Source: Lysobacter sp. ISL-50
GTDB lineage: Bacteria; Pseudomonadota; Gammaproteobacteria; Xanthomonadales; Xanthomonadaceae
Assembly: GCF_018612875.1 (NCBI RefSeq)
Contig: NZ_JAGGRI010000023.1
Span: 1 to 64,000 of the forward strand
Length of the DNA stretch: 64,000 nt
Direction of reading: 5' to 3'
The position numbers were made by a program, and so were the translations under genes. The notes below the pieces were generated by a model. That model worked only from the letters and a program-made list of their open reading frames with translations, did not search any database and was not told the DNA's origin. Shown here in pieces: positions 11,901 through 20,137 of the stretch. Each line of letters starts with the position of its first letter. Position 1 is the first letter of the stretch.

Positions 11901-12286
11901 TGCCGCCGGGCCATTACTGGCTGGTGGTGCACGCGCGCACCAGCTTCGCCAACCGTTGGGTGTGGTTCGCCTCCAACACCGGCGACAGCCAGTTCCGCAC
12001 CATCGCGCCGAACGCGAGCGGGGCGGGAAGCTGGATCGCCGGCGCCGGTTTCGCCGGGCTGGCCTTCGACATCCAGGGCGAAAGCGCCTGCGGTGCGCCG
12101 TGGATCGGCGCGCCGACGCGCGCGTTCGGCCGGGTGCCGGCGCAGGGCAGCGTGGCCAACCGGGTGCGCATCGATACCCGCGGCCTCGCTGAGGGTGCGC
12201 ACATCGGTTACGTGTGCGTGGCCAGCGACGATCCGGTGCGGCCGAAGGTCGCGCTGCGGGTGGCGCTGACGGTGACGCCGCGCTGA
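8960..12286 (+). CDS. Secreted S8 (subtilisin-family) serine protease, copy 2
   Basis: Paralogue of the protease at 3710, with the same architecture over the whole length (1108 residues). It has a signal peptide (MPNVVNRLTIAVSLVGLAAL), an I9 propeptide (RYIVLFKEAPLSTYHG) and triad D215 (GVLDTGINF), H294 (NGHGSHTAS) and S627 (GTSMASPHQAG). A PA insert and a C-terminal beta-rich region ending RPKVALRVALTVTPR follow. Both copies share a cysteine-containing insert between Asp and His (GTCAPGG...EGRCNDKLIGG). The ATG at 8960 is chosen over GTG 8945 because GGAGG ends 8 bases before it. A 415-bp gene-free leader precedes it, with a GC hairpin at 8775-8800. Tandem duplication with the adhesin gene between the copies is the simplest history. 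Confidence 0.95.
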   Translation: MPNVVNRLTIAVSLVGLAALAGAAVRGLSNDSPADAGTIGGAPPPQRADSALETQTSRYIVLFKEAPLSTYHGEVAGLPAPQRLAGAQNANSAAAAKRAGGGAGGRVDVRSAQARSYVQHLDQVQRDHESGIRALIGRPLNIERRMHHAVNGVITRMSQNEAARIAKLPGVELVEEYREYPLATDVGPQLIGAPALWNSTPANFRGEGVIVGVLDTGINFGSPAFAAIDDTGYHHVNPNGSGNYLGTCAPGGVDEGRCNDKLIGGHDFVCGPPGNTCGIPGLREEPGFGDTNGHGSHTASTAAGNAWTANFKGREVRISGVAPHANVIAYDICYTIAATNQGQCPNTSAVAAVDQAIADGVDVINYSIGGGASPWGESVSLAFLNASDAGIYIAAAAGNSGPGASTMGHQEPWTSTTAAAQHGRGTFAYLLQVTGPGAVPPALQAVQLTEGVSGTPFAASLPPTTPLRVSAGIDTAADGCAAFPANAFQNAIAVIRRGTCNFTDKVNNARNAGAVGVVIANNQAVVVSPSVPGTTIPTFMAAQTDADAIRDFSAGNANTSTAGIGFPPTPIPNTPDVLAAFSSRGPTNGLDLIKPDVTAPGVNVLAVLSGTTVSGSENLVGLLSGTSMASPHQAGAAALLRQARPSWTSAEIKSALMMTATPKVFKEDEVTPADAFAMGSGRIQVDQAVHAGLVLNETTANFLAADPSTGGDVSALNLASLDKRECVNSCTFERTFRHAGNGLQLYLVQVKGVQGIAFPPLLLSGPGQTTKLKVIVLSNSYAKDGAWHFGQVELKPLIGRDSPPLHLPIAIAVPPPQIVLTPEQVALSLPAGSRGFADFSIGNRSASALEFQIDNTGTASRTVTHSTAEGVNSGFRSTLYTDPATVGLPAQFSSDDFVLADSTRLSKLFSEGFVSSGSSLASTATSLSWSVYSDNAGNPSSNPLAGAAVWSYTAAPNAAGVTIDGANITLDLAAAGQNVQLPPGHYWLVVHARTSFANRWVWFASNTGDSQFRTIAPNASGAGSWIAGAGFAGLAFDIQGESACGAPWIGAPTRAFGRVPAQGSVANRVRIDTRGLAEGAHIGYVCVASDDPVRPKVALRVALTVTPR

Positions 12287-12315
12287 TCGCGGGATATTGA
12301 TCGTTCGACGACAAG

Positions 12316-12343
12316 CCGGGCCCGTTCGCGGGCCCGGTTTTTT
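12316..12343 (+). terminator. Rho-independent terminator of second S8 protease
   Basis: CCGGGCCCG and CGGGCCCGG pair around TTCG, followed by TTTTTT. It lies 30 bases past the protease stop codon and just before the convergent small gene. Confidence 0.93.
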
Positions 12344-12369
12344 ATTGGCCGCGTATCACGGCCGCGGAC

Positions 12370-12738
12370 TCACCACTCGCGCCATTGCTCGGTGATGTCT
12401 TCCTCGCGCTGCACCGCGCCGGCTTGCGCGGCGGCGCCCAGGATCAGTTCGCACAGTCCTTCGCGCTGATCGGTTTCGATCAGGTTGTAGCCGCAGCGGG
12501 CGTTGAGCGCGTTGAGCGCGAGCACGGCCTGCTTGATCGCGGCGCGTGCGGCGTCGCGATCGCCCTGGGCCGCGTCGATGGCGTCGAGGAAACGGTCGAT
12601 GATGCGCTCGCACTCGTCGATCTCGCCGTCGCTGTAACCCGCATCGGCGCCGTCCTGAGCGAGGTCTTCCCTGTAGCTGCGCATGCCGTCGAGGATCTCG
12701 CTTTTCAGCTCGACGTAATCGTTCGTTTCCACCTGCAT
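12370..12738 (-). CDS. Small acidic conserved-looking protein, function unknown
   Basis: A 122-residue soluble protein without signal peptide or membrane segment. It is strongly acidic and helical (YVELKSEILDGMRSYREDLA, then DECERIIDRFLDAID) and ends NLIETDQREGLCELI...DITEQWREW. The frame extends upstream, but the ATG at 12738 is the first start giving a coherent acidic N-terminus (MQVETNDYVELK), and the upstream part looks like non-coding GC-rich sequence. It converges on the second protease terminator. I do not recognise the family; small helical proteins of this shape include immunity and regulatory proteins, but nothing here decides it. Confidence 0.75.
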   Translation of the reverse strand: MQVETNDYVELKSEILDGMRSYREDLAQDGADAGYSDGEIDECERIIDRFLDAIDAAQGDRDAARAAIKQAVLALNALNARCGYNLIETDQREGLCELILGAAAQAGAVQREEDITEQWREW

Positions 12739-12980
12739 CGGGTTCCTCGGTTCGGCCAGGGCGCGTGCTCGCGCGCGGTGTGCGCGGGCCGCCGCCGCAC
12801 GGCGGCGCGGCCTCGCGGGTCCGAGTGTATCGGCGCGACATTGCAGGCGATGGAAGCCGCGCGGGCACCCGGTCGCGGTCGCGGCGTGACCGGCATCGAT
12901 GCTTCGACAGGGCGCGGCGCGGGCGCATTGACTCGGTGCGCCGGGCGTGATCCGCAAGGGCGATGGCGTCGTTGGCGGGG

Positions 12981-13050
12981 GCAAATCCCCCGCGCGGGCG
13001 GGGTGGATTTCGCAGTGGCCTCGCGCGCTGCCCCCTCCGCAAAGGGGGCT
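12981..13050. repeat. Family C repeat, single degenerate copy
   Basis: GCAAATCCCCCGCGCG at the left end and CCCCCTCCGCAAAGGGGG at the right end match the borders of the tandem array near 15.5 kb and the copy near 35.3 kb. It fills part of the 340-bp gap between two minus-strand genes; the rest of that gap shows nothing recognisable. Confidence 0.6.
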
Positions 13051-13076
13051 TTCTCGTGGCTACGGGCGGCGGTTGG

Positions 13077-13706
13077 TCAGCGGTAGATCCGCTCGCGCTC
13101 GGCCTGCAGGCGCTGGCGCAGGTACTCGTTGCGGGTCAGGCCGCTGGGAATGGTCTGCATCGCCATGACCTCGGCGACCACGATCTGTTCGCGCTGCTTG
13201 TAGCTTTGAAAGCGCGGATCGTGCTGCTGCTGATCGGCCCATTGCTGCTCGCGGCGCTGCGCGTCGGCGCGATAGCGTTGCGCCAGTTGCCGCACCATCG
13301 CCTTTTGCTGCGACGGATCGGCCACCGTAGCCTGGATCAGGCCGATGCGCAGCATCAGGCTTTCGCCGGCCGACAGTTCGCGCGCCTGTTCGTAGCCGTC
13401 GATCTCGCGTTGCAGCGTCTGCGCGCGGCGTTCGCGTTCGACCGGGCCCAGCGAAGAGGCGTCGCGGAAAAAATCGCGGGCCTCGTGCTGGAAGCGCTGG
13501 CGTTGTTGATAGCTGCGCGCCTGCGGCGTGGCCAGCAGACTCTGCAGCGGCGTGCCGCGGCTGGCGTTGGCGATCGCGGTGACCGCGGCCGGCGCCGGCG
13601 TGGCGTCGGCGCGGGCCGGATACATCGGCAGCCAGCCCATACTGACCGCCGTGGCGAACGCCACGACGGTCAGGGCCAGGCCCAGCATGACTGGATTGCG
13701 TTTCAT
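13077..13706 (-). CDS. Exported helical protein, possible lipase-chaperone-like partner of the esterase
   Basis: A 209-residue protein with one N-terminal membrane anchor or signal segment (LGLALTVVAFATAVSMGWL), an Ala/Pro linker, and a long charged helical region rich in Gln and Arg (HEARDFFRDASSLGPVERERRAQ..., ending RLQAERERIYR). This layout (anchor, Ala/Pro linker, extended helices) resembles Lif-type lipase chaperones, but the RxxFDY signature of that family is not present, so I treat it only as an analogy. It starts 15 bases after the esterase-like gene on the same strand, so the two are probably co-transcribed and the protein may assist its folding or secretion. Confidence 0.8.
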   Translation of the reverse strand: MKRNPVMLGLALTVVAFATAVSMGWLPMYPARADATPAPAAVTAIANASRGTPLQSLLATPQARSYQQRQRFQHEARDFFRDASSLGPVERERRAQTLQREIDGYEQARELSAGESLMLRIGLIQATVADPSQQKAMVRQLAQRYRADAQRREQQWADQQQHDPRFQSYKQREQIVVAEVMAMQTIPSGLTRNEYLRQRLQAERERIYR

Positions 13707-13721
13707 GCCGTCGTCGCCTCG

Positions 13722-15125
13722 TCAGGCCAACAGTTGATCGACCAGCCAGTACAGCAGGTTGAACGGCTTGGCCTTGTCGGCCGCATCGCTGGCTTCGCTG
13801 GCGTCGAGCACCTTGCCGTTGCCGTCGAGAACGCTGTCGATGAAGTTCTTCAGCTCCAGGTTCTGCGCCTGCACGTCGCCGTTCTTGAAATCGACGATGG
13901 TCGTGCAGTGGCTTTCGTTCAAGGCGCGGTACTGCGGGAAATAACCGCCGAAATTGTCCAGCCCGTTCAAACGCGCGGCGAGCCGCTGGGTGTCGGCGCC
14001 CCACTTGGCGTGGATCAGCGCTTCCTTGGCCGCTTGCGTCGGCGCCTGCTGGATGTCGGCGTGGAAACGCTCATACGAATACGACGAATAGTTCAGGTCC
14101 TGCCAGAAATGCGTCTGGCCCAGGCGATCGTTGCGGTGCTTGTTGGCCAGCGCCGGATAGATCGAGCCCAGTTCGTTGAGATCGATCTGCGGCAGGCCCG
14201 CGGCGAGGAAGGCGAGCGGGCCGTTCGGCGCGTCCAGTCCCCACACGTCGCGGATCTTGCTCATCAGCGGTTGCGAGGGATATTCGGCCGGATTGCCGTT
14301 GCTCGGGGTGGGGAAGATCGGGCCGGAATCGTCGATCAGGTAGGCGCTGGTCGGGGCCAGATCGCTGCGCACCGAGTCGTAGGAGATCAGGCTGCCGGCG
14401 CCGCCGGCGCTGCAGCCGGTGCTGAGCATCTGGCCCGGGCGCGGCAGGTTGTCCTTGAGCCAGGCGGTGATCGCGCGGGTGTTGCGCAGGCCGTTGTGGT
14501 GCCACACCAGCGGCGGCTTCTGCCCGCTGGGATCGTCGTACACCGCGACTTTGTCGCCGCTGTAGATGTCGCCGGTGCAGTAGGGCACGTAGACCATGTT
14601 CCAGCCCTGGGTCTTGACCGCATCGAACGGGCTGACGCGGGTCACGAACGGACTGACCAGGCTCGCGCCCGGATTGAGCAGTTTCATGTAGTCGTCGGGC
14701 ACGCCGTTGGGATTGCGCGCGCCGCGCACGCCCGTGGCGCCGGTGCAGCTGGCGTAGTCCCAGCACGCGCCGCCGCCTTCCATGTAGATGATGGTGTTGG
14801 TGGTGTCGGGGACGCGATTGACGAAGACCTTGTACGGCGAACCGTTGCCGCAGATCGCGCCGGTTTCCGCTGGCAGTTGCACGGTCTGCCATTGGTAGTA
14901 CGCGGCCGGATCGAATCCGTCGGCGCGTGCGGTATCGCGGCTCAGCAGCGGGTATTGGCCGGTGCGCTGCGCGGGTTGGACCTGGTTGTCCGCCTTGGGC
15001 GGCGAAAACAGGTTGCGGATCGTTTCGAAGAAACCGTAATCGCCTTGCTCGGCCTGCGAGGGCAGGCTGGACAGGGCGACGGCGCCGCCCAGAAGGACGA
15101 CGGCCACGTGACGGCTCAGTGCCAT
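13722..15125 (-). CDS. Secreted pectin-acetylesterase-family (PAE/Notum-like) hydrolase
   Basis: A 467-residue exported alpha/beta hydrolase. The signal peptide (HVAVVLLGGAVALSSLPSQA) is followed by the PAE family core: IIYMEGGGACWDYASC supplies the oxyanion region and paired cysteines, and STGCSAGGAGSL holds the nucleophile S239. A likely catalytic His lies near the end in LNESHCTTI. PAE enzymes remove acyl groups from polysaccharides, but bacterial members are poorly characterised, so the substrate is open. The ATG at 15125 has a strong AAAGGAG site. It is first of a two-gene unit with the helical protein downstream. Confidence 0.87.
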   Translation of the reverse strand: MALSRHVAVVLLGGAVALSSLPSQAEQGDYGFFETIRNLFSPPKADNQVQPAQRTGQYPLLSRDTARADGFDPAAYYQWQTVQLPAETGAICGNGSPYKVFVNRVPDTTNTIIYMEGGGACWDYASCTGATGVRGARNPNGVPDDYMKLLNPGASLVSPFVTRVSPFDAVKTQGWNMVYVPYCTGDIYSGDKVAVYDDPSGQKPPLVWHHNGLRNTRAITAWLKDNLPRPGQMLSTGCSAGGAGSLISYDSVRSDLAPTSAYLIDDSGPIFPTPSNGNPAEYPSQPLMSKIRDVWGLDAPNGPLAFLAAGLPQIDLNELGSIYPALANKHRNDRLGQTHFWQDLNYSSYSYERFHADIQQAPTQAAKEALIHAKWGADTQRLAARLNGLDNFGGYFPQYRALNESHCTTIVDFKNGDVQAQNLELKNFIDSVLDGNGKVLDASEASDAADKAKPFNLLYWLVDQLLA

Positions 15126-15476
15126 GATGTCTCTCTCCTTTGATCGTCATGAAGGGAGGAGGCAAACGCGCTCCGGCGCGTGCTAGGGCAGGCGCGCGAC
15201 CGGGTTCCCCTCCGTACTGCAGCGTCTGGATAGCCGTGGGGGCGTGAACGGTCAATCGCGATAAGGCGTGTTTCGTCGTGCAAGGGCAGATTGACCGCGA
15301 ATGCGGCTGCCAGTGACCGCTATTGCCCCGTTGCGCGTCACGGAAACCGCTGTCGCGCGAGGCGGGTTCTTGCGCTGCAGCATGTGACTGACATCGACGA
15401 ATGCGCGGAGGTGTCGTGGGTCAAGCGGGTTGCGTGATGTGGCGTCGTAGTAGCAGCAGTTGTTGTCGCGGTTGCC

Positions 15477-15967
15477 GTTGCTGTTTCCCCTTTGAAAAAG
15501 GGGCAGGGGGGATTTGCTCTTGCTTGCCCATCACCGCAAAAAAGCAAATCCCCCGCGCGATGGAAGCAAGTTCGAACATCGAACGGACGCAGCGCGCCGC
15601 CCCCTTTTTCAAAGGGGGCGAATTGACGTGCTTGATTGGAATCGCAGCCGTTGCTGTTCCCCCCTTTGAAAAAGGGGGGCAGGGAGGATTTGCTCTTGCT
15701 TGCCCATCACCGCAAAAAAGCAAATCCCCCGCGCGATGGAAGCAAGTTCGAACATCGAACGGACGCAGCGCGCCGCCCCCTTTTTCAAAGGGGGCGAATT
15801 GACGTGCTTGATCGGAATCGCAGCCGTTGCTGTTCCCTCCTTTGAAAAAGGGGGGCAGGGGGGATTCGCTCTTGCTCGCCCATCACCGCAAAAAGCAAAT
15901 CCCCCGCGCGATGAAGGCAAGTACACAGATCGAGTTCACGCAGCGCGCCGCCCCCTTTTTCAAAGGG
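15477..15967. repeat. Three tandem copies of family C, period about 175 bp
   Basis: The unit starts at GTTGCTGTT (15477, 15650, 15826), giving spacings of 173 and 176 bp. Each unit has CCCTTTGAAAAAGGGG, then GATTTGCTCTTGC, GCAAATCCCCCGCG, a variable middle and CCCCCTTTTTCAAAGGGGG. The inner part is nearly identical in the first two units and diverged in the third. Short frames through it are by-products. The preceding 350 bp (15126-15476) holds no gene I can support. Confidence 0.92.
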
Positions 15968-16018
15968 TGCGAATCGACGCGCTTGTTCGATGTAGCCGAC
16001 GCAAACCCGGCCGCCCCA

Positions 16019-16933
16019 TCACTCCCCCGGCACCGCCCCCGCCGTCGCCGCGACCGAAGCCCGCCGCCGCGCCAGCACCGCTTCGCGATGGGCGATGTAG
16101 GCGTTGGAGCCGAGAATGATCGCCGCGCCGATCACCGTGTAGCGGTCCAGCGATTCGCCGAACCACAGCCAGCCCGCGATCGCGACCAGCGGCAACTGGG
16201 TGAAGCTGATCGGCGTCAGCGCCGAGACTTCCCCGAGTTTGAGCGCATGCGTCCACAACACCTGCCCGCCGGTGCCGAATATGCCCGCGGCGGCGATCCA
16301 CGCCCAGGTGATGCCGTGCGGCCACTGCCATACGAACAAGGCCGGCAACAACGACATCGGCACCCAGAACGCATAGGTGTACAGGACGATGGTGTTGGCC
16401 GAATCGATTTTCGACAGTTGCTTGATCTGGATCGAAATCACGCCGCCCAGCACTGCTGCCAGCAACGCCGCCAGGCTGTCGATGGAAAATTCCGCCGAAC
16501 CCGGCCGCACGATCACCAGCACGCCGATGAACCCGGCCGCGACCGCCAGCCAGCGCCGCGCGCGCACTTGTTCGTGCAGGAACAGCACCGCGGCGATGGT
16601 GACGAAGATCGGCGTGGAATAGGTCAGCGAGATCGCCTGCGCCAAGGGCAGGTGCCCGATCGCCCAGAACCCGGCCAGCATCGAGCAGATGCCGATCAGG
16701 CAACGCACGAAATACTTCGGCAGCTGCTTGGTGCGCAGCTCGGCGCGCTGCGCGCCCAGCAGCAGCGGCAATACCGCGAGCAGGCCGAACAGGTTGCGGA
16801 AGAACGCGACCTCGAAAGTGTGCAGCGACTGCGAGGAAACCCGGATCGCGATGGCCATGACGCCGAAACACAAGGTGCTGGCCAGCATCAGGCCGGCGGC
16901 GCGCATCGGGTGGACGGGCGCGGCGGTGTTCAC
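16019..16933 (-). CDS. EamA/DMT-family transporter
   Basis: Inner-membrane drug/metabolite transporter with ten predicted helices in two EamA halves (first half from LMLASTLCFGVMAIAIR; second half around AALLAAVLGGVISIQIKQLS). The start used is a GTG at 16933 that overlaps the murB stop as GTGA, suggesting coupling; an ATG at 16906 (MRAAGLML) is a good alternative and would give 295 instead of 304 residues. It is third in the pyrD-murB-DMT run. Substrate is unknown; family members export metabolites or take up small solutes. Confidence 0.88.
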   Translation of the reverse strand: MNTAAPVHPMRAAGLMLASTLCFGVMAIAIRVSSQSLHTFEVAFFRNLFGLLAVLPLLLGAQRAELRTKQLPKYFVRCLIGICSMLAGFWAIGHLPLAQAISLTYSTPIFVTIAAVLFLHEQVRARRWLAVAAGFIGVLVIVRPGSAEFSIDSLAALLAAVLGGVISIQIKQLSKIDSANTIVLYTYAFWVPMSLLPALFVWQWPHGITWAWIAAAGIFGTGGQVLWTHALKLGEVSALTPISFTQLPLVAIAGWLWFGESLDRYTVIGAAIILGSNAYIAHREAVLARRRASVAATAGAVPGE

Positions 16934-17970
16934 CAGCGCGCGCCGACGATGCGCGGCTCCGGTTCGATGGCGACCTCGAAGCGCGCCTGCACCGACTCGG
17001 CGATGCGGCGGGCGAGGTCGAGCAGTTGCTGTCCGCTCGCGCCGCCGTGGTTGACCAGCACCAGCGCATGCGCCGGCGACACGCCGGCATCGCCGTCGCG
17101 ATGGCCTTTCCAGCCGCAGGCGTCGATCAGCCACGCCGCCGAAAGCTTGCGCGTGCCGGCATCGGCGCCGCGGAACACCGGCATCGCCGGGTGCTGCGCC
17201 AGCAAGGCCTCGGCTTGCGCCGCGGGCAGAATGGGATTCTTGAAGAAGCTGCCGGCATTGCCCAGCACGGCCGGGTCGGGCAGCTTGCGGCGGCGGATCG
17301 CGATCACCGCGTCGGCCACGTTCTGCGGCGTCGGCGCGTCCACGCCCATCGCCGCCAGTTCCTCGCGAAGGCCGGCGTAGTCGAGCTTGAGCGCGGGCCG
17401 CAGCGGCAGAGCGAATTCGACTGAGCCGATCAGATAACGGTCGGGCGATTGCTTGAAGCGGCTGTCGCGGTAGCCGAAGCCGCAGGCGGCGTTGTCGAAT
17501 CGATGCCATTGCCCGCTGGCCGGTTCGAAGGCTTCCACGGCATGGACGAAATCGCGCACTTCCACGCCGTAGGCGCCGATGTTCTGGATCGGCGAGGCGC
17601 CGACCGTGCCGGGAATCAGCGCCAGGTTTTCCAGCCCGGCGTAGCCCAGCGCCAGCGACTGCAGGACGAAGCCGTGCCATTGCACGCCGGCATCGGCGCG
17701 CACGATCGCGTGTTCGTCTTCATGGCGCAGCACCTGCACACGGCGGCCGCTGAGTTCCAGCACCGCGCCGTCGGGATCGCCGGCGAACAGCAGATTGCTG
17801 CCGCCACCGAGCACCAGGGCCAGTCCGTCGCGCAGCGGCGCGGCCTGCAGCGCCTGCGGCAATGCGGCGGGATCGTCGATCGAGACCAGCCACGGCGCGC
17901 GCGCATCGACGCCGAAGGTGTTGCGCTGTCGCAGCGGGGCATCGCGCACGATGCGAAGGTTCGAAGTCAT
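16930..17970 (-). CDS. murB: UDP-N-acetylenolpyruvoylglucosamine reductase
   Basis: NADPH-dependent flavoenzyme that makes UDP-MurNAc, the second committed step of peptidoglycan precursor synthesis in the cytoplasm. It has 346 residues and belongs to the E. coli-like type I. Visible motifs are the FAD-binding GGGSNLLF, IPGTVGASPIQNIGAYGVEV, the YRDSRFK loop, and GNAGSFFKNPI with the catalytic Ser. It starts 45 bases after pyrD and overlaps the next gene by 4 bases, so it is the middle gene of an operon. Confidence 0.97.
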   Translation of the reverse strand: MTSNLRIVRDAPLRQRNTFGVDARAPWLVSIDDPAALPQALQAAPLRDGLALVLGGGSNLLFAGDPDGAVLELSGRRVQVLRHEDEHAIVRADAGVQWHGFVLQSLALGYAGLENLALIPGTVGASPIQNIGAYGVEVRDFVHAVEAFEPASGQWHRFDNAACGFGYRDSRFKQSPDRYLIGSVEFALPLRPALKLDYAGLREELAAMGVDAPTPQNVADAVIAIRRRKLPDPAVLGNAGSFFKNPILPAAQAEALLAQHPAMPVFRGADAGTRKLSAAWLIDACGWKGHRDGDAGVSPAHALVLVNHGGASGQQLLDLARRIAESVQARFEVAIEPEPRIVGARW

Positions 17971-18015
17971 GCGCGTGATTCGGAGCGGGACGGTGGGCGA
18001 GGGATGGCGGCGGGC

Positions 18016-19074
18016 TCAGATCGTCGGCGGCACGTGGCCACGGCTGGGCGCTTCCTTGCGGCGGCGGATGGCTTCGACGCATTCGTTGACCAACGCCGGC
18101 CCGCGATACACCAGGCCCGAATAGCACTGCACCAGACTCGCGCCGGCCGCCATCTTGGTGACCGCGTCGGCGCCGGTGAGGATGCCGCCCACGCCGATCA
18201 TCGGGATGCTCTCGGGCAGGCGCGTGCGCATCTTGCGCAGCACCGTGGTGGACTGGCTCATCAGCGGCCTGCCGGACAAGCCGCCGGTTTCGTTCGCGAA
18301 CGCGCTGCCTTCCACGCCTTCGCGGGCGATGGTGGTGTTGGTCGCGACCACGCCGTCGACCTGCAACTCGCCCAGCACGCGGCCGGCGGCTTCGATGTCG
18401 TCGTCGGACAGGTCGGGCGCGATCTTGACCAGCATCGGCACCCGCTTGCCCTCGCGCGCGGCGAACTTTTCCTGGGCCTCGCGCAGGGTGCCGATTAGGC
18501 GCCGCAGCGATTGCTCTTCCTGCAGTTCGCGCAGGCCGGCGGTGTTGGGCGAGGAGATGTTGACGGTGATGTAGTCGGCCAGCGGATACACGCGTTCCAG
18601 GCAGTGCAGGTAGTCGTTCTCCGCGCTGTCGTTGGGCGTGTCCTTGTTCTTGCCGATGTTGATGCCGAGCAGGCCGCCGCGGCGGCGCGCCTTGGACACG
18701 TTGCGCACCAGCGCATCGACGCCGTCGTTGTTGAAGCCCAGGCGGTTGATCACCGCCTGCTGCTCGGGCAGGCGGAACATGCGCGGCCTGGGGTTGCCGG
18801 CCTGCGGCTTGGGCGTGACGGTGCCGATTTCGATGAAGCCGAAACCCAGCGCCAGCAGCGCGTCGATATGGCTGCCGTTCTTGTCCAGTCCGGCGGCCAG
18901 GCCGACTGGGTTGGGGAAGCTCAGGCCGAGGACTTTGGTCGGCAGCGGCTTGGGCACTCGCGCCATCAGCGGGTTGAGGCCGCTGCGATAAGCCGTCTCC
19001 AGCGCTGTCAGGCCAAGTCCGTGGGCTCGTTCGGCATCCAGTCCGAAGAGGAAGGGGCGGGCAAGGCTATACAC
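18016..19074 (-). CDS. pyrD: Dihydroorotate dehydrogenase (quinone), class 2
   Basis: Membrane-associated FMN enzyme of pyrimidine synthesis, oxidising dihydroorotate to orotate with quinone. The 352-residue product begins [19 protein letters not shown], the class 2 N-terminal helix, and carries [36 protein letters not shown] with the catalytic Ser region, and [11 protein letters not shown] for FMN phosphate binding. The frame is open 27 codons further upstream, but a GTG at 19074 starts exactly where class 2 enzymes do. A GATAAT hexamer (reverse of 19109-19114) about 35 bases upstream is a possible -10 box. Confidence 0.96.
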   Translation of the reverse strand: MYSLARPFLFGLDAERAHGLGLTALETAYRSGLNPLMARVPKPLPTKVLGLSFPNPVGLAAGLDKNGSHIDALLALGFGFIEIGTVTPKPQAGNPRPRMFRLPEQQAVINRLGFNNDGVDALVRNVSKARRRGGLLGINIGKNKDTPNDSAENDYLHCLERVYPLADYITVNISSPNTAGLRELQEEQSLRRLIGTLREAQEKFAAREGKRVPMLVKIAPDLSDDDIEAAGRVLGELQVDGVVATNTTIAREGVEGSAFANETGGLSGRPLMSQSTTVLRKMRTRLPESIPMIGVGGILTGADAVTKMAAGASLVQCYSGLVYRGPALVNECVEAIRRRKEAPSRGHVPPTI

Positions 19075-19314
19075 GAGGTCGGGGGGGCGCTCGGGTCGAG
19101 GAAACCCGATTATCGCCCAAGCCGGTGCCCGCGGGCGAGCATGACGATCGGCCACTGGCGCGATTTGGGATGCGCGGTCCGGGCCAGTTCATCGCTCGGC
19201 CCTTGTTTACTGCGGCGGCGTGACCCGAATCAACGTCGAGGCGGGATCGGCGATGGGTGCTTCGCCAAACCGTGCCGCGGTGCGCGCGAACGCCGGCGCA
19301 CCGCGGCGCCGGGC

Positions 19315-19542
19315 TCAGATTTCCATGACCGGGCAATCCAGCGTGCGCACGCACGCGGCGAAACGCGTCTCGCAGCCGCTGGCCTGGTTCGGCGATTCGG
19401 CGGTGAGCAGGCAGTGCTCGTATTCGAAACGGCAGCGCTCGCACTGCGCCTCGTCGCCGGCCAGGGCGCTGAGCGAAGCGCCGAAGCCGAAGACGGCCAG
19501 GGCCACGGCGGCGAGTCGGGTGTTGCGGGTCCATGCCTTCAT
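19315..19542 (-). CDS. Six-cysteine exported microprotein, copy 1
   Basis: A 75-residue protein with a clear signal peptide (TRLAAVALAVFGFGASLSALAG) and a mature part of about 45 residues containing six cysteines spaced C-x2-C-x6-C-x12-C-x6-C-x5-C. A CAAGGA site lies 8 bases before the ATG. The same cysteine pattern, and the phrase VFGF in the signal peptide, occur in the protein at 20138-20362, so the two are paralogues. The spacing suggests three disulfides formed in the periplasm or outside. I do not recognise a named family. Confidence 0.8.
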   Translation of the reverse strand: MKAWTRNTRLAAVALAVFGFGASLSALAGDEAQCERCRFEYEHCLLTAESPNQASGCETRFAACVRTLDCPVMEI

Positions 19543-19675
19543 GTGTGCGTCCTTGAGTGAGGTGGGTGGTTCCGGCGCCGCGTTCCGGCGCGCCGGAACG
19601 CGCCACCCTGGGGGCGCGCGCGGACGCAGACAAGCTGCGATGCAGCAGATGGAGGCCGGCGCGCGGCCGCAGCGC

Positions 19676-19966
19676 TCAGCGCGAGCCGGCGAAGGCCAGC
19701 ACCGCGGCGATGCCGCCGAAGAACAGGATCGCCACGATCACGGTCAGCACGGCGACGATCACCGAGCTCCAGCCCAGGATCAGGCCGCCGAGGGCCAGCC
19801 CGTCGCCGTCGTAGCGCTGCGGCTCGCGGCGGATCTGGCCGCGGGCGAGGTGGCCGGTGATGATCGCGGCGATGCTGCCGAGGAAGGGCAGCAGGCTCCA
19901 GCCGAGAATGCCTGCGATCAGGCTCAGCACGGCCAGGGTATTGGTCTGGCGGACAGGCATTTGCAT
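19676..19966 (-). CDS. DUF4190-like small membrane protein
   Basis: A 96-residue protein with two to three hydrophobic stretches: LAVLSLIAGILGWSLLPFLGSIAAIITGHLA, an Arg-rich loop GQIRREPQRYDGDGLALGG, then LILGWSSVIVAVLTVIVAILFF. This is the DUF4190 layout, including the GHLARGQIRR turn. AAGGAAC lies before the ATG. It lies between the two six-cysteine microprotein genes on the same strand; whether the three act together is unknown. Confidence 0.85.
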   Translation of the reverse strand: MQMPVRQTNTLAVLSLIAGILGWSLLPFLGSIAAIITGHLARGQIRREPQRYDGDGLALGGLILGWSSVIVAVLTVIVAILFFGGIAAVLAFAGSR

Positions 19967-20137
19967 CGGATCCGTTCCTTCGTTATTTGAACACCGTCAC
20001 AGCATACGATGTGCGCCGGCGGTGGGCACGTCCTGCGCCTGTGTGTTCGTCGCGCCGCTTGCCGCGTGGCGCAAAAAACAAAACCCGCGCATTGGGCATG
20101 CGCGGGTCGGCTTGCCACTCCTCACGCGCGTGATGCG

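Noticed and set aside
15477-15967. CRISPR array
   Set aside because: Units are about 175 bp with similar, not unique, inner sequence, and no cas genes are nearby.
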